A DNA stretch of 23,166 nucleotides from CAYNYM01 sp049366815 (GTDB lineage Bacteria; Desulfobacterota; DSM-4660; Desulfatiglandales; HGW-15), in the NCBI GenBank assembly GCA_049366815.1, contig JBMNCO010000109.1:1-23166 (forward strand). Reading direction: 5' to 3'. This document shows positions 7,158-15,020 of the stretch, in pieces (within the stretch, counting starts at the first letter, position 1; the number at the start of each line of letters is the position of its first letter). The translations under genes and the position numbers were made by a program. A model generated the notes under the pieces. That model was not told the origin of the DNA. It did not search any database and saw only the letters and a list, made by a program, of their open reading frames with translations.

Positions 7158-9295
7158 CGCTCCACGCCCTTTTCCCTGAGCAACCCCAGGACCTCCGGGA
7201 AGTCTATGCCCAAACGCCTGACCGTCTCGAGCGTGGGGATGCCGTCATTTGTCCATCCCCTGCGTTTGTACACCGCCCCCTTGAGCTTTTCGTACATGGC
7301 CTCGCGGAACTTCCGCAGGAGACGCACCTTTTCCTCCGTGCTCTTGTCGCCGATATCCACCCCATGATCTTCCGTGAGCTGTTTATCATATCGCTCGGCT
7401 CTTGATGCATATTCGACCGCTGTCACGGGTCCCATCGCACGGTAGGGAAGATCATCGTGTTCACGCCGGCCGAAACCCATTTTCAAATTGAAGATACGCT
7501 GGAAATTGTAAACGGCTTCACTCATGGCGATGATGCCCTCCGGGGTGACCCGGCGGCCTGTCACGGCCGTAAAATACTCCGCATACCATTCGACATGCCT
7601 TATCACCTTGGCGGGTTCCGGATTATCCTTATTGTCCTCAGGCACGATATCGTTCCACGGGAGCTTGCAAAGCCCGCACAACCCGAACCAGGTTCGAAAG
7701 AGCGGGAACCAGTGAAGGGCCTCGGCCTTCTGCTCAAAGGTGGGCATGAAATTGTGTACCATATCGAGAAAGATCAACCATGCCTCGTCATGCTGTGGGC
7801 CCTTGAGGGCCAGACCATAGCCGCCCTGCTGGGCCAGGGACTCCTTGGTCATGTACTCGGAAAATTCAAGTCCCTTGGATTCCATGCCGATATCCCGCAA
7901 GAAGAGGGCATCGGCCCCATAGTCTCTGACAAAGGTCTCCTTCATCTTGCGGATTCCCTGACCCACGATCTTACCGAATCCGTCTCCTGTGGCCATTTGG
8001 TGAATGAGTTCCAAGGCACTCACCCTGTTGCCGAAAGTAAGGTCCAGGCCTCCCGTATGGGCTTCATTGATCACGCCCCGCTCAAAGCATTCCATGACAA
8101 AGGCCATGGAGGTGCCCACCGAAATCGTGTCCAGGCCGTAAGCGTCACAATAAAAATTGATCTCGATGATGGTATAGGGATCGAAGATGCCGATATTCGA
8201 ACCGCACCCGGCAATGGTCTCGTACTCAGGCCCGTCTACAAAGACCCTCATCCCCCTGAAAGGACCCGTCATGGGGACGAAATCCTTCACGCCGTGAGAG
8301 CAGGCGACCGTACATCCCATCCAGCAGCCGTCAAAGCAGGGGTCGAAAATGTGCCGGTAAACATCTTTTCCCACATTGTTTGCCCCGGGGTGTTGACCAT
8401 ACTGGAAGTTGTAGGTGGGAAGGAGGTCAAAATCGTTCATAATCGAAACAAGGTGTGTCGTTCCGACTTTTGACATTTCGTTCTGCTTTGGATCGAGCTC
8501 GCGGATTTCTTGAGAGTATCTCTTTCCGCCCGCCATCACTATGCGCTTTTCTGCAGGGCCGTTTGTATCCAAGCTGACCCTATCCCACCGCGCCACGATG
8601 GCCTTGATGCCCTTGTCGGCGAAAACGGTCCCGATTCCTCCGCGCCCTGCCTGTTTGTACCTGACCCTCTTGCGTTTTGCGTCGTACCAGGTGAAGTTCA
8701 GACATCCGATGAGGGTATTCTTCGCGCCGGCACCCGTCGAGACAACGGAAACACTGCGGGGCCTCCCCCGCCCAAAATACTTCGTCAGGGTCGAAGAAAT
8801 ATCATAGGCATTGTCCCCCAGTCCCCACACCTCAAGGAGCTGGATCCGTTGCTCCATGCCGTCGATAAAAATCAGCGCGTCCTGCTGAGATTTTCCCTGA
8901 ACTTCCAGGGCGTCAAATCCTGAAAACTTGAGGTAAGGGCCGAAGTACCCGCCCACATTGGAATCCATAACGGAGCCTGTTGTGGGCGAGATGGAGGTCA
9001 CGACACTTTTGCCTGATCCGGGATATACAGGGGTCCCGCCAAGGGGCCCGCTTGCAATACAGACGGCGTTTTCAGGATCATCCCAGGCCGTCGTGTTCTT
9101 GACCGCATTCCAGAGCAACCAGAGGTCAAACCCCTTTCCACCGACGAAGATCCGCTTCATCTCCCCTGTGACCGGCCTTATCGCAATCCGCCCGTCCGAG
9201 AGGTCTACATAGAGGGTCTGGTTCGCATAGCCTTTTTGAATTTCCGGCCTTTCGTAGTCGAGCGTCCTGATCTCTCTCATTTCCAATTCAATCAT
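7154..9295 (-). CDS. Aldehyde:ferredoxin oxidoreductase-family tungstopterin enzyme
   Basis: Enzymes of this family oxidise aldehydes to acids and pass electrons to ferredoxin, using a tungsten bis-pterin centre and one [4Fe-4S] cluster. The 713-residue product shows an N-terminal pterin domain with ASGPLGGTPVYPGSGK and GRGGIGTVFADKGIKAIV (residues 217-234). A cysteine set follows at C320, C324, C328 and C332, with a later cluster cysteine candidate at C540 or C543 (GLCGLCKLPW). Other family blocks are GPEYETIAGCGSNIGI (355-370) and YGLDTISVG (386-394). At 473-500 the usual KGxExPxxDPR-type segment is replaced by SKGLEFSEYM...AQQGGYG..LKGPQHDEAW, so this is not a standard AOR and the substrate is open. 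ATG 9295 has AAAGGAAAG upstream; GTG 9301 is an alternative. It lies 30 bases after the flavoprotein gene and overlaps the carrier gene. Confidence 0.9.
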   Translation of the reverse strand: MIELEMREIRTLDYERPEIQKGYANQTLYVDLSDGRIAIRPVTGEMKRIFVGGKGFDLWLLWNAVKNTTAWDDPENAVCIASGPLGGTPVYPGSGKSVVTSISPTTGSVMDSNVGGYFGPYLKFSGFDALEVQGKSQQDALIFIDGMEQRIQLLEVWGLGDNAYDISSTLTKYFGRGRPRSVSVVSTGAGAKNTLIGCLNFTWYDAKRKRVRYKQAGRGGIGTVFADKGIKAIVARWDRVSLDTNGPAEKRIVMAGGKRYSQEIRELDPKQNEMSKVGTTHLVSIMNDFDLLPTYNFQYGQHPGANNVGKDVYRHIFDPCFDGCWMGCTVACSHGVKDFVPMTGPFRGMRVFVDGPEYETIAGCGSNIGIFDPYTIIEINFYCDAYGLDTISVGTSMAFVMECFERGVINEAHTGGLDLTFGNRVSALELIHQMATGDGFGKIVGQGIRKMKETFVRDYGADALFLRDIGMESKGLEFSEYMTKESLAQQGGYGLALKGPQHDEAWLIFLDMVHNFMPTFEQKAEALHWFPLFRTWFGLCGLCKLPWNDIVPEDNKDNPEPAKVIRHVEWYAEYFTAVTGRRVTPEGIIAMSEAVYNFQRIFNLKMGFGRREHDDLPYRAMGPVTAVEYASRAERYDKQLTEDHGVDIGDKSTEEKVRLLRKFREAMYEKLKGAVYKRRGWTNDGIPTLETVRRLGIDFPEVLGLLREKGVER

Positions 9296-9325
9296 GGCCA
9301 CTTTCCTTTGACCTGGAACCGAAAA

Positions 9326-10480
9326 CTACTTGAGGGCCTCAACGCCTTTAAATTTCCTGGTCACATCGAAGCCGTCGAGAACGATTCGGTCTTTTTCGCT
9401 GGTCTTTTCCGTGACCAGCCTGGCCAGGACCTCTCCCAGCCCGGGCCCGAGCATGAAGCCCTGTCCGCACATCCCGGTGGCGTGAAGCAGTCCTTCCACA
9501 TCCCTGCACCAGCCCACAAGGGGAGACCCGTCCGGGGACATGGGATAGAGCCCCCGCCAGACGCGCCGGACCCTGAGGTTTTTCAGCCTTGGGAGGAGCC
9601 GTACCATCCTGGCGGTGACCTGGGGCAGGAAGAAGGATGTCTCCCGTTTGTCCGTTCCCACAAAAGGGGGATGGGGCGTAATACAGAAGATGACCTGGCC
9701 GTGTCTGTTTTGATAGAAGTAGTAGTTTGATGTCCCCGGCGCCGGTCTGAGATCCACGACCAGGCATTTGAAAAAGGGCTCAACGGGTTCCGTAATGGCC
9801 CCTTCATGGGAATCGGGCGTCACGGGTATATCCACACCCACGCTCCGGCAGAGTTCGCGTGAATAGGGTCCTGCCGCGTCGATCACGACCGGGGCACGGT
9901 GGGTTTCCCTTTGGGTGGCCACACCCACGACCCTGCCCTTTTCAGTCAAAATCCTCTCCACCTGTTCATTGAAACGGAACCGCACCCCAAGAGACAGAGT
10001 TCGGCGGTAGAAGGCGTTCAGGGCGAGGAGCGGGGACACCGTGCCGTCATCGGGCGAATAGGTCCCCCCCATCAATCCCTCGGGGGTTATACCGGGGATG
10101 ATCGTCCTCATCTCTTGGGGCCCCACGTAGTCTATATTGAGCCCGTATTTCTTCTGAATAGGGAGGATGCCCTTGAGGATATCCTCCTCGGTCTTTCGAT
10201 AGACCGGAAAGGCGTATCCTCCCTTGAGCCATTCAACAGGATCACCGTGGGTCTCCTCCCAGGAGGAAAAGATCTCCAGAGACCGCAAGCAGACCTGAAT
10301 CTTGGCCGGGTCCGAATGGGTGGCCCGCGCGCCCCCGATGGCATGTTTGTTCTCCCCCTGGCCGGGAGAAGGGTGCCTGTCCAGCACCAGGGTCTTGGCC
10401 CCCATCTCCCCGAGGGCCATGGCTGCGGGGACCCCGACAGAGCCTGCGCCCACAATGATGACGTCATAGTTATGCTTCAT
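9326..10480 (-). CDS. DAO-type FAD-dependent oxidoreductase (sarcosine oxidase beta / HcnC-like)
   Basis: The 384-residue product begins with a Rossmann FAD motif (DVIIVGAGSVGVPAA, residues 6-20) and ends with the typical substrate/FAD block (GMCGQGFMLGPGLGEVLARL). This is the D-amino-acid oxidase fold found in sarcosine oxidase beta, HcnC and dye-linked proline dehydrogenase beta subunits, which oxidise amines or amino acids. ATG 10480 is chosen over the longer frame (to 10531) because GGGAAGGTG lies about 6 bases upstream and the FAD motif then falls at the usual place. It overlaps the end of the preceding gene by 11 bases, which suggests a two-subunit complex with that protein. Amine oxidation would yield an aldehyde for the AOR encoded downstream; this coupling is inference. 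Confidence 0.88.
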   Translation of the reverse strand: MKHNYDVIIVGAGSVGVPAAMALGEMGAKTLVLDRHPSPGQGENKHAIGGARATHSDPAKIQVCLRSLEIFSSWEETHGDPVEWLKGGYAFPVYRKTEEDILKGILPIQKKYGLNIDYVGPQEMRTIIPGITPEGLMGGTYSPDDGTVSPLLALNAFYRRTLSLGVRFRFNEQVERILTEKGRVVGVATQRETHRAPVVIDAAGPYSRELCRSVGVDIPVTPDSHEGAITEPVEPFFKCLVVDLRPAPGTSNYYFYQNRHGQVIFCITPHPPFVGTDKRETSFFLPQVTARMVRLLPRLKNLRVRRVWRGLYPMSPDGSPLVGWCRDVEGLLHATGMCGQGFMLGPGLGEVLARLVTEKTSEKDRIVLDGFDVTRKFKGVEALK

Positions 10481-12569
10481 GGTTATCACCTTCCCGCATT
10501 CCAGCCAGGATACCCATGGGAACCTCCACAAAGAGAGGCCGATCGATCCGGTCCGTCACCTCTCCGAGATCAATGCCCTCTTCCTGAAAGATACGCCGGA
10601 TCATGGGGCGACATGTCTTGGAACCGCATGCGCCCATGCCGGCCCTTGTCAGGGCCTTCAACTGGTTCATGTCCCGTACCCCGCTTCTGATGGCCTCTCG
10701 GATTTCACCCGCGGTCACACGTTCACATCGGCATACGACGGCCTCATCCGGCGGCAATGTCTTCTCATAGGTCTCCGAGGGTTCGATCTGCTTTTCCTGG
10801 ACCCAGATCCCGGCCGCCTTCTTGGCCACGTTCCGGTCCACCTGTACCTGGACCAGGAGGGTGCCGGGATACTTCTTCACGGCACGGACCTTCACCACGG
10901 GAAAGCGCCCCAGGATGGCGCCGTCCTCGTCCGTGACCGGCACCCGCTTTCCTTCCTCCACCCGGTCCCGCCCTATCTCATAGGGCAGGGTCACGATAGG
11001 GTTTTCCTCGTCCTTGCGGTAGTCCACGAGGGTCACCGCCAGGCCTGGGCATACGGCCACACAACTCAGGCAGCCCTTGCACTTGGCATCATCCACCATG
11101 TAGGGGAGTCCGGTGATCTCATCCCGTTCCGTCTTGATCGCCCCTTCCGGGCAGACCGAGGTGCAGGGGTTGCAGGGGACCTCTTCATAGCAATGAAACA
11201 CGGGCATCACGCCCTCTTCCCGGGGCGGTTTTTCCCTTTCCAGGATGGGACCGGGCTTGGATTTGAGGATCGCCGCTTTTTCGTCCCATTCCTCCGGGAT
11301 CTGCCCTTCATAAAGACCCAGGGACCCGGCGATCTTGAGGCCCTCGATCTTCCCGGTAAACATGGCGGCGGAGGCCTCGGCGATCTCCTGGGCATCGCCC
11401 GCGGCATAGACGTCCATGCCCCACTCCTTGGCCTTGTGGTAGAACTCGTCCACCTTGGCCAGGCCCACCGCGATGAGGACCGTATCCACCTCAAAGGTCT
11501 TGTGGGTCCCGGGAACCACCTTCCAGTCCTTGTCCAGTTCTCCGATCGTGACCGACTCCACCCGGGCGTTGCCCCGGGCCGAGACCACGGTATGGCTCGT
11601 ATAGATGGGCACGCCCAGTCTCTTGAGCTTGTCGGCGTGCACCTTGTAGCCCCCTGCTTTGGGAAGGGCCTCGATCAGGGCCGCCACCTCGATGCCCGCC
11701 TGGATGGCATGGTACCCTGCAATGAGGCCCACATTGCCGCCCCCCACGATCAGGACCCTTTCAGAGGACTTGACCAGGTCCCGATTGACAAGGGTCTGGA
11801 AGGCCCCTGCCCCATAGACGCCCGGCAGCGTGTTTCCCGGGAAGGAGAGCATCTTCTCCCGGGCACCGGCGGCCACAAGGAGTCTCTCGGGACGGACCCG
11901 CCGATAGGTCTTGCCCTTGACAATGCCCACGATGCCGTCGGAAAATACGCCCACGGCCGTGCTGTTGAGCCAGCACCCAACCGCGTCAAGCCCTTTGATC
12001 TCCTCCTCCATGATCCGGCCTATTTCAAATCCCCGAGTCCCGGCGTGGGAGTCCTCCACGGATCCAAAAAACTTGTGGGTCTGGAGGACCAGTTTCCCCC
12101 CCAGGCGCGTCTTGTCGTCCACGATAAGGGTGTCCACCCCGAGCCTTCCCAACTCGATGGCCGCCGCCATGCCGGCAGGCCCTCCGCCGATGATGAGGAC
12201 CTCTACATCCCGCACCGGCGCCTCCCGCATGGGCGGCACCCGGTCGTCTTCCGGCAGCCTGGGGAGTCCTTCGACACTTTCAACAACCATCCCTTCCTCG
12301 AGGGGGGTCATACATGATTTGACGGGGAGTCCGCCTGCAATCACCAGGCACTGGGAACACTGGCCGTTGGCACAGAACATTCCCTGTGGGCTGTTATCCT
12401 TGTAATGGTGACCGAAGATGTCGATGCCGTTGGCCATGAGGGCTGAGGCAATCATCTCACCGCTGTACCCCTTCAGGGATTCACCATTCCACGTGAAGGT
12501 CACTTCCCTTTTTTCCGGGATCTCAAGGACGGGGTGTTTCCTTATCCTCTTTGTCTCCATGCTCTTCAT
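10470..12569 (-). CDS. Multi-centre FAD/NAD iron-sulfur oxidoreductase (HcnAB / sarcosine oxidase alpha-like)
   Basis: The 699-residue product joins several redox modules. An N-terminal [2Fe-2S] domain has C66, C71, C74 and C86 (HcnA-like). A pyridine-nucleotide disulfide-type core has an FAD loop (IIGGGPAGMAAA, 126-137) and a dinucleotide loop (VLIVGGGNVGLIAG, 272-285). Two [4Fe-4S] ferredoxin motifs follow, with C460/C466/C469/C473 and C497/C500/C503/C507. The C-terminal BFD-like [2Fe-2S] domain has C613, C615, C648 and C653. The order is that of sarcosine oxidase alpha-like proteins with an inserted ferredoxin. It is likely the electron-transfer partner of the DAO-type protein encoded next and may link NAD(H), FAD and ferredoxin. 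ATG 12569 lies almost on AAAGGG, so ATG 12560 (METKR) is an equal candidate. This is the first gene of the operon. Confidence 0.88.
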   Translation of the reverse strand: MKSMETKRIRKHPVLEIPEKREVTFTWNGESLKGYSGEMIASALMANGIDIFGHHYKDNSPQGMFCANGQCSQCLVIAGGLPVKSCMTPLEEGMVVESVEGLPRLPEDDRVPPMREAPVRDVEVLIIGGGPAGMAAAIELGRLGVDTLIVDDKTRLGGKLVLQTHKFFGSVEDSHAGTRGFEIGRIMEEEIKGLDAVGCWLNSTAVGVFSDGIVGIVKGKTYRRVRPERLLVAAGAREKMLSFPGNTLPGVYGAGAFQTLVNRDLVKSSERVLIVGGGNVGLIAGYHAIQAGIEVAALIEALPKAGGYKVHADKLKRLGVPIYTSHTVVSARGNARVESVTIGELDKDWKVVPGTHKTFEVDTVLIAVGLAKVDEFYHKAKEWGMDVYAAGDAQEIAEASAAMFTGKIEGLKIAGSLGLYEGQIPEEWDEKAAILKSKPGPILEREKPPREEGVMPVFHCYEEVPCNPCTSVCPEGAIKTERDEITGLPYMVDDAKCKGCLSCVAVCPGLAVTLVDYRKDEENPIVTLPYEIGRDRVEEGKRVPVTDEDGAILGRFPVVKVRAVKKYPGTLLVQVQVDRNVAKKAAGIWVQEKQIEPSETYEKTLPPDEAVVCRCERVTAGEIREAIRSGVRDMNQLKALTRAGMGACGSKTCRPMIRRIFQEEGIDLGEVTDRIDRPLFVEVPMGILAGMREGDNHEA

Positions 12570-12588
12570 CCCTTTTCTAAGAAATATG

Positions 12589-12811
12589 GTAACTGTTCAG
12601 GTTGTTTAGGCTGTAGGCTAAAGGCTATTAGTTTTCGAATCCTTCGCTATCCGCGCATTGATCGAAGCAGGGCGCCCAAAACCTTCTCGGCTTCCACAAT
12701 ACATTTCTTCTTTGGGGAATTCCCTGGTTGCTCGATAGGTGATCACGCATATTCCCTTCCTGCGGTACCTCACGGCCTAAATGCCTACAGGCTATCTGGC
12801 TGAGTAGTTAC
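12589..12811. repeat. MITE-like element with 37-base imperfect terminal inverted repeats
   Basis: The left arm (12589-12625) and the right arm (12775-12811) are inverted copies sharing GTAACT, TCAG, CTGTAGGC and a final AGGC, about three quarters identical overall. The left arm also shows the periodic GGCTGTA/GGCTAAA/GGCTATT pattern. The 150 bases between contain no gene. It lies just before the redox operon start on the - strand, so it may carry or disturb its promoter. Confidence 0.6.
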
Positions 12812-12918
12812 GAAATATGTATCCCGCTCTGCTTCATTCTGAAACATTCCGGAACCGGCAAACTGAAAATGGTTTAACCAATATCACCTGTTGCTGTAAA
12901 GGTTTTTCTGCACCGTCT
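12812..12918. other. Short spacer before the hydrolase end
   Basis: AT-rich bases between the inverted-repeat element and the end of the alpha/beta hydrolase gene. I see no gene or clear terminator in it. Confidence 0.5.
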
Positions 12919-13746
12919 TCATCCGATATCGCCGGTGTCCCTCGCAAAGGCCTCGAGGTTGTCGAAATAAACCGGTCCACCGACGACATAGGTGTCATTG
13001 TGCCCGGCCCCTTTTAGCGGATAGAAGGATTTGGGCGATTTCGCTGTACGAAAGAGTTTCTCCCCCATCCTGAAAGGGACGATGTCGTCCTCTTCTCCGT
13101 GAATAATGAGTATCGGGACATCTATTTTTGAAACCTTTTCGAGATTGTTGTAGTGGGCAGGGATGAGAGGGGTCAAAATGTTGAACAAGAACATGGTCCG
13201 GGCCATGCCCTTGATCGAGGTAAAGCCGCTTTCAATGATGACGCCACGAACCCGCTTCCTGAGGGCAATCTCAAGGGATACGGCCGCCCCGAGGGAACGC
13301 CCGAAAAGCACGATATCTCCTGCCCCGATCCCCTCCTGCCCTCTCAGATAATCATAGGCCGCTACGCCGTCCCTGTATAATCCCCCCTCCGACGGTCTTC
13401 CGGAACTCTTACCATAACCCCTGTAGTCGAAGATAAAGACCTGAAGGCCCCGATCCACAAGCATACGAATATTCTCCAGACGGTGCGAGATATTGCCCGC
13501 ATTGCCGTGACAGAAGAGGATGACCGGCGCTTTTCTGTCGACATGAAAAAACCAGCCGTGCAACTTTTCACCGTCTTCGGTCGTGAAGAAGACGTCTTTG
13601 TAGCACAGACCATAGGCCTTGGGCGTGGCATCATGAGACCTGTCCGGGAAAAACACGAAGAAATTCTCGATGGCCGGATAAAACACCCGGAAGGTGAGCC
13701 CAAAGGCGACGATCAGCAACAAAAGGGCCGGCCATTTGACGGGCAT
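12919..13746 (-). CDS. Membrane-anchored alpha/beta hydrolase (Bem46/ABHD13-like)
   Basis: The 275-residue product starts with an uncleaved-looking signal anchor (KWPALLLLIVAFGLTF, residues 4-19), followed by a serine hydrolase domain on the outer side of the inner membrane. The oxyanion region is FCHGNAGN (78-85). The nucleophile elbow is GRSLG with Ser151, the acid is probably Asp220 in HGEEDDIVP, and the base is His249 in GAGHND. This matches the Bem46/YfhR-type esterase group, whose substrates are mostly unknown. ATG 13746 is chosen because GAGGAG lies about 9 bases upstream; in-frame ATGs at 13767 and 13782 would add 7 or 12 residues before the anchor. It follows the GTPase gene on the same strand but with a gap of about 165 bases. 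Confidence 0.88.
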   Translation of the reverse strand: MPVKWPALLLLIVAFGLTFRVFYPAIENFFVFFPDRSHDATPKAYGLCYKDVFFTTEDGEKLHGWFFHVDRKAPVILFCHGNAGNISHRLENIRMLVDRGLQVFIFDYRGYGKSSGRPSEGGLYRDGVAAYDYLRGQEGIGAGDIVLFGRSLGAAVSLEIALRKRVRGVIIESGFTSIKGMARTMFLFNILTPLIPAHYNNLEKVSKIDVPILIIHGEEDDIVPFRMGEKLFRTAKSPKSFYPLKGAGHNDTYVVGGPVYFDNLEAFARDTGDIG

Positions 13747-13872
13747 GAGAAGAACTCCTCGAATCATTGGTTTGCAAAACAAAGCCGTTTTCTGATGTGA
13801 TCAACCTACGGGAACCGGTCCCTTCTTGGTAATAAAATAATGTGGCTCCAACCACCAAGATCCCGAAGATAT

Positions 13873-13914
13873 TTACTTAAAACTTAACACCTAAAACTTA
13901 ACACTTAAAACTCA
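13873..13914. repeat. Three tandem 14-base AT-rich units at the GTPase stop
   Basis: Units at 13873-13886, 13887-13900 and 13901-13914 follow the pattern (ACAC)YTAAAACTTA with a few changes. The last unit contains the stop codon (13912-13914) of the - strand GTPase gene. It is probably simple slippage-derived sequence. Confidence 0.7.
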
Positions 13915-14898
13915 CAAATGCATCTCCACCACGTCGCCGTCCTGGAGCACATAGTCCCTCTGCACCATCTGACCGTCAAAGACCTTCTCTCCCCATATCC
14001 TGGCAAACTTGAGTTTTGAGGCAAAATCCTTGTGCACCTTTTCAGCCAGTTCATCGAGCGTGCTCTCCCGCGCAAGGACAAAGGGGGCATCCATCATGGG
14101 TTCTTTCCCCGGAGCACGGGTGTAGACCCGAATGATGTCCGCCAGGCGATAGATCATTTCAAGAAGAGACATCAGGTTGCGCCTTTTTCCGGTGGAAATG
14201 CCGATGCATGGAAGCTTCGTTTCCGAGAGTTCCAGAAAAACGGCGTAGTCTTCGTCGTCTTCGGGCAGGTCCATCTTGTTGACCGCCAGGAGGATCTTCT
14301 TGATAAAAGGGGGCTTTCTGAGGTCCGGGGGAATCGGCCTATGTGGTGGAAAAACCCGCAGATCGGCAAGCACAGACAGGGTTTCTTCACACTGCCCCAA
14401 AAGATCCGCATGGAGGTCGATGAGAATAAGCAGGATATCCACCCGGCGGATCAAGTCCCCCATCCAGGGATCCATGTATGTCCTCGTGATGGGCGGTGTG
14501 TCTATGAGTTGGAACTGGATATTTTCAAAGGGGGCCATTCCCGGCGTCGGCTTCCAAGTGGAGTGTGGGAAATCGTCGACTTCGGGACGGGCGTTGGTCA
14601 GTGCGGCTACCAGAGAAGATTTTCCCGTGTTGGGAGGGCCGATCACCGCGACCTGGGCCGCTCCCTCCTTTTCAATGGCGTAAACGGTTTCATGCCTCGC
14701 GGCCCCCTTTTTCTGCTGAGACTGGGTCTTGAGCTTGGAGATCCTGCGACGAAGGTCTGCCCTGAGCTTGTCCGTACCCTTGTGCTTGGGCATGATCATT
14801 AACATCTCCTCGAGATGTTCGATCTTTTCCCTCGGGCTGGTGGCCTCCCGGAAGCGCTTTTCCGCTGCAAAATAATGAGGTGGCAGGTTTGCCGGCAT
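13912..14898 (-). CDS. TGS-domain GTPase, DRG/Obg-related
   Basis: The 328-residue product has a basic N-terminal helical part (about 1-70), a G domain and a C-terminal TGS domain (about 258-328, ending GDVVEMHL). G motifs visible are the P-loop GPPNTGKS (87-94), an unusual G3 DTPP (133-136) in place of DxxG, and G4 NKMD (207-210). This pattern matches DRG-like TGS GTPases found in many bacteria and archaea, generally thought to act on ribosomes or translation; no specific role is known to me for this branch. The start at ATG 14898 gives a complete N-terminus. The gene is divergent from the nucleotidyltransferase gene, 122 bases away. Confidence 0.87.
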   Translation of the reverse strand: MPANLPPHYFAAEKRFREATSPREKIEHLEEMLMIMPKHKGTDKLRADLRRRISKLKTQSQQKKGAARHETVYAIEKEGAAQVAVIGPPNTGKSSLVAALTNARPEVDDFPHSTWKPTPGMAPFENIQFQLIDTPPITRTYMDPWMGDLIRRVDILLILIDLHADLLGQCEETLSVLADLRVFPPHRPIPPDLRKPPFIKKILLAVNKMDLPEDDEDYAVFLELSETKLPCIGISTGKRRNLMSLLEMIYRLADIIRVYTRAPGKEPMMDAPFVLARESTLDELAEKVHKDFASKLKFARIWGEKVFDGQMVQRDYVLQDGDVVEMHL

Positions 14899-15020
14899 GA
14901 TTCCCCGTATTCAACATGCGTACTGACCTTGATTTTTAGAACAATCTCGTGGCATGATCAAGTCCCTATTTTCAGGTCCATCAAAACACAACGCCTGCAG
15001 AAAATTTTCGAGTCTAGGAT

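Noticed and set aside
7154..9295. BamB, the tungsten subunit of class II benzoyl-CoA reductase
   Set aside because: The protein is AOR-family, but no BamC-I genes flank it; its neighbours are DAO-type and HcnAB-like flavoproteins, and the sequence does not look like BamB as I know it.
10479..12317. 612-codon open frame on the + strand opposite the FAD/FeS gene
   Set aside because: It is antisense to a gene with clear redox motifs; it is rich in His, Gly and Pro, has no family feature and no ribosome site. The same holds for the + strand frames at 4994-6085, 7457-8473 and 9899-10690.
13873..13914. Small CRISPR-like array
   Set aside because: Three 14-base AT-rich units directly joined without spacers and no cas gene; simple tandem repetition.
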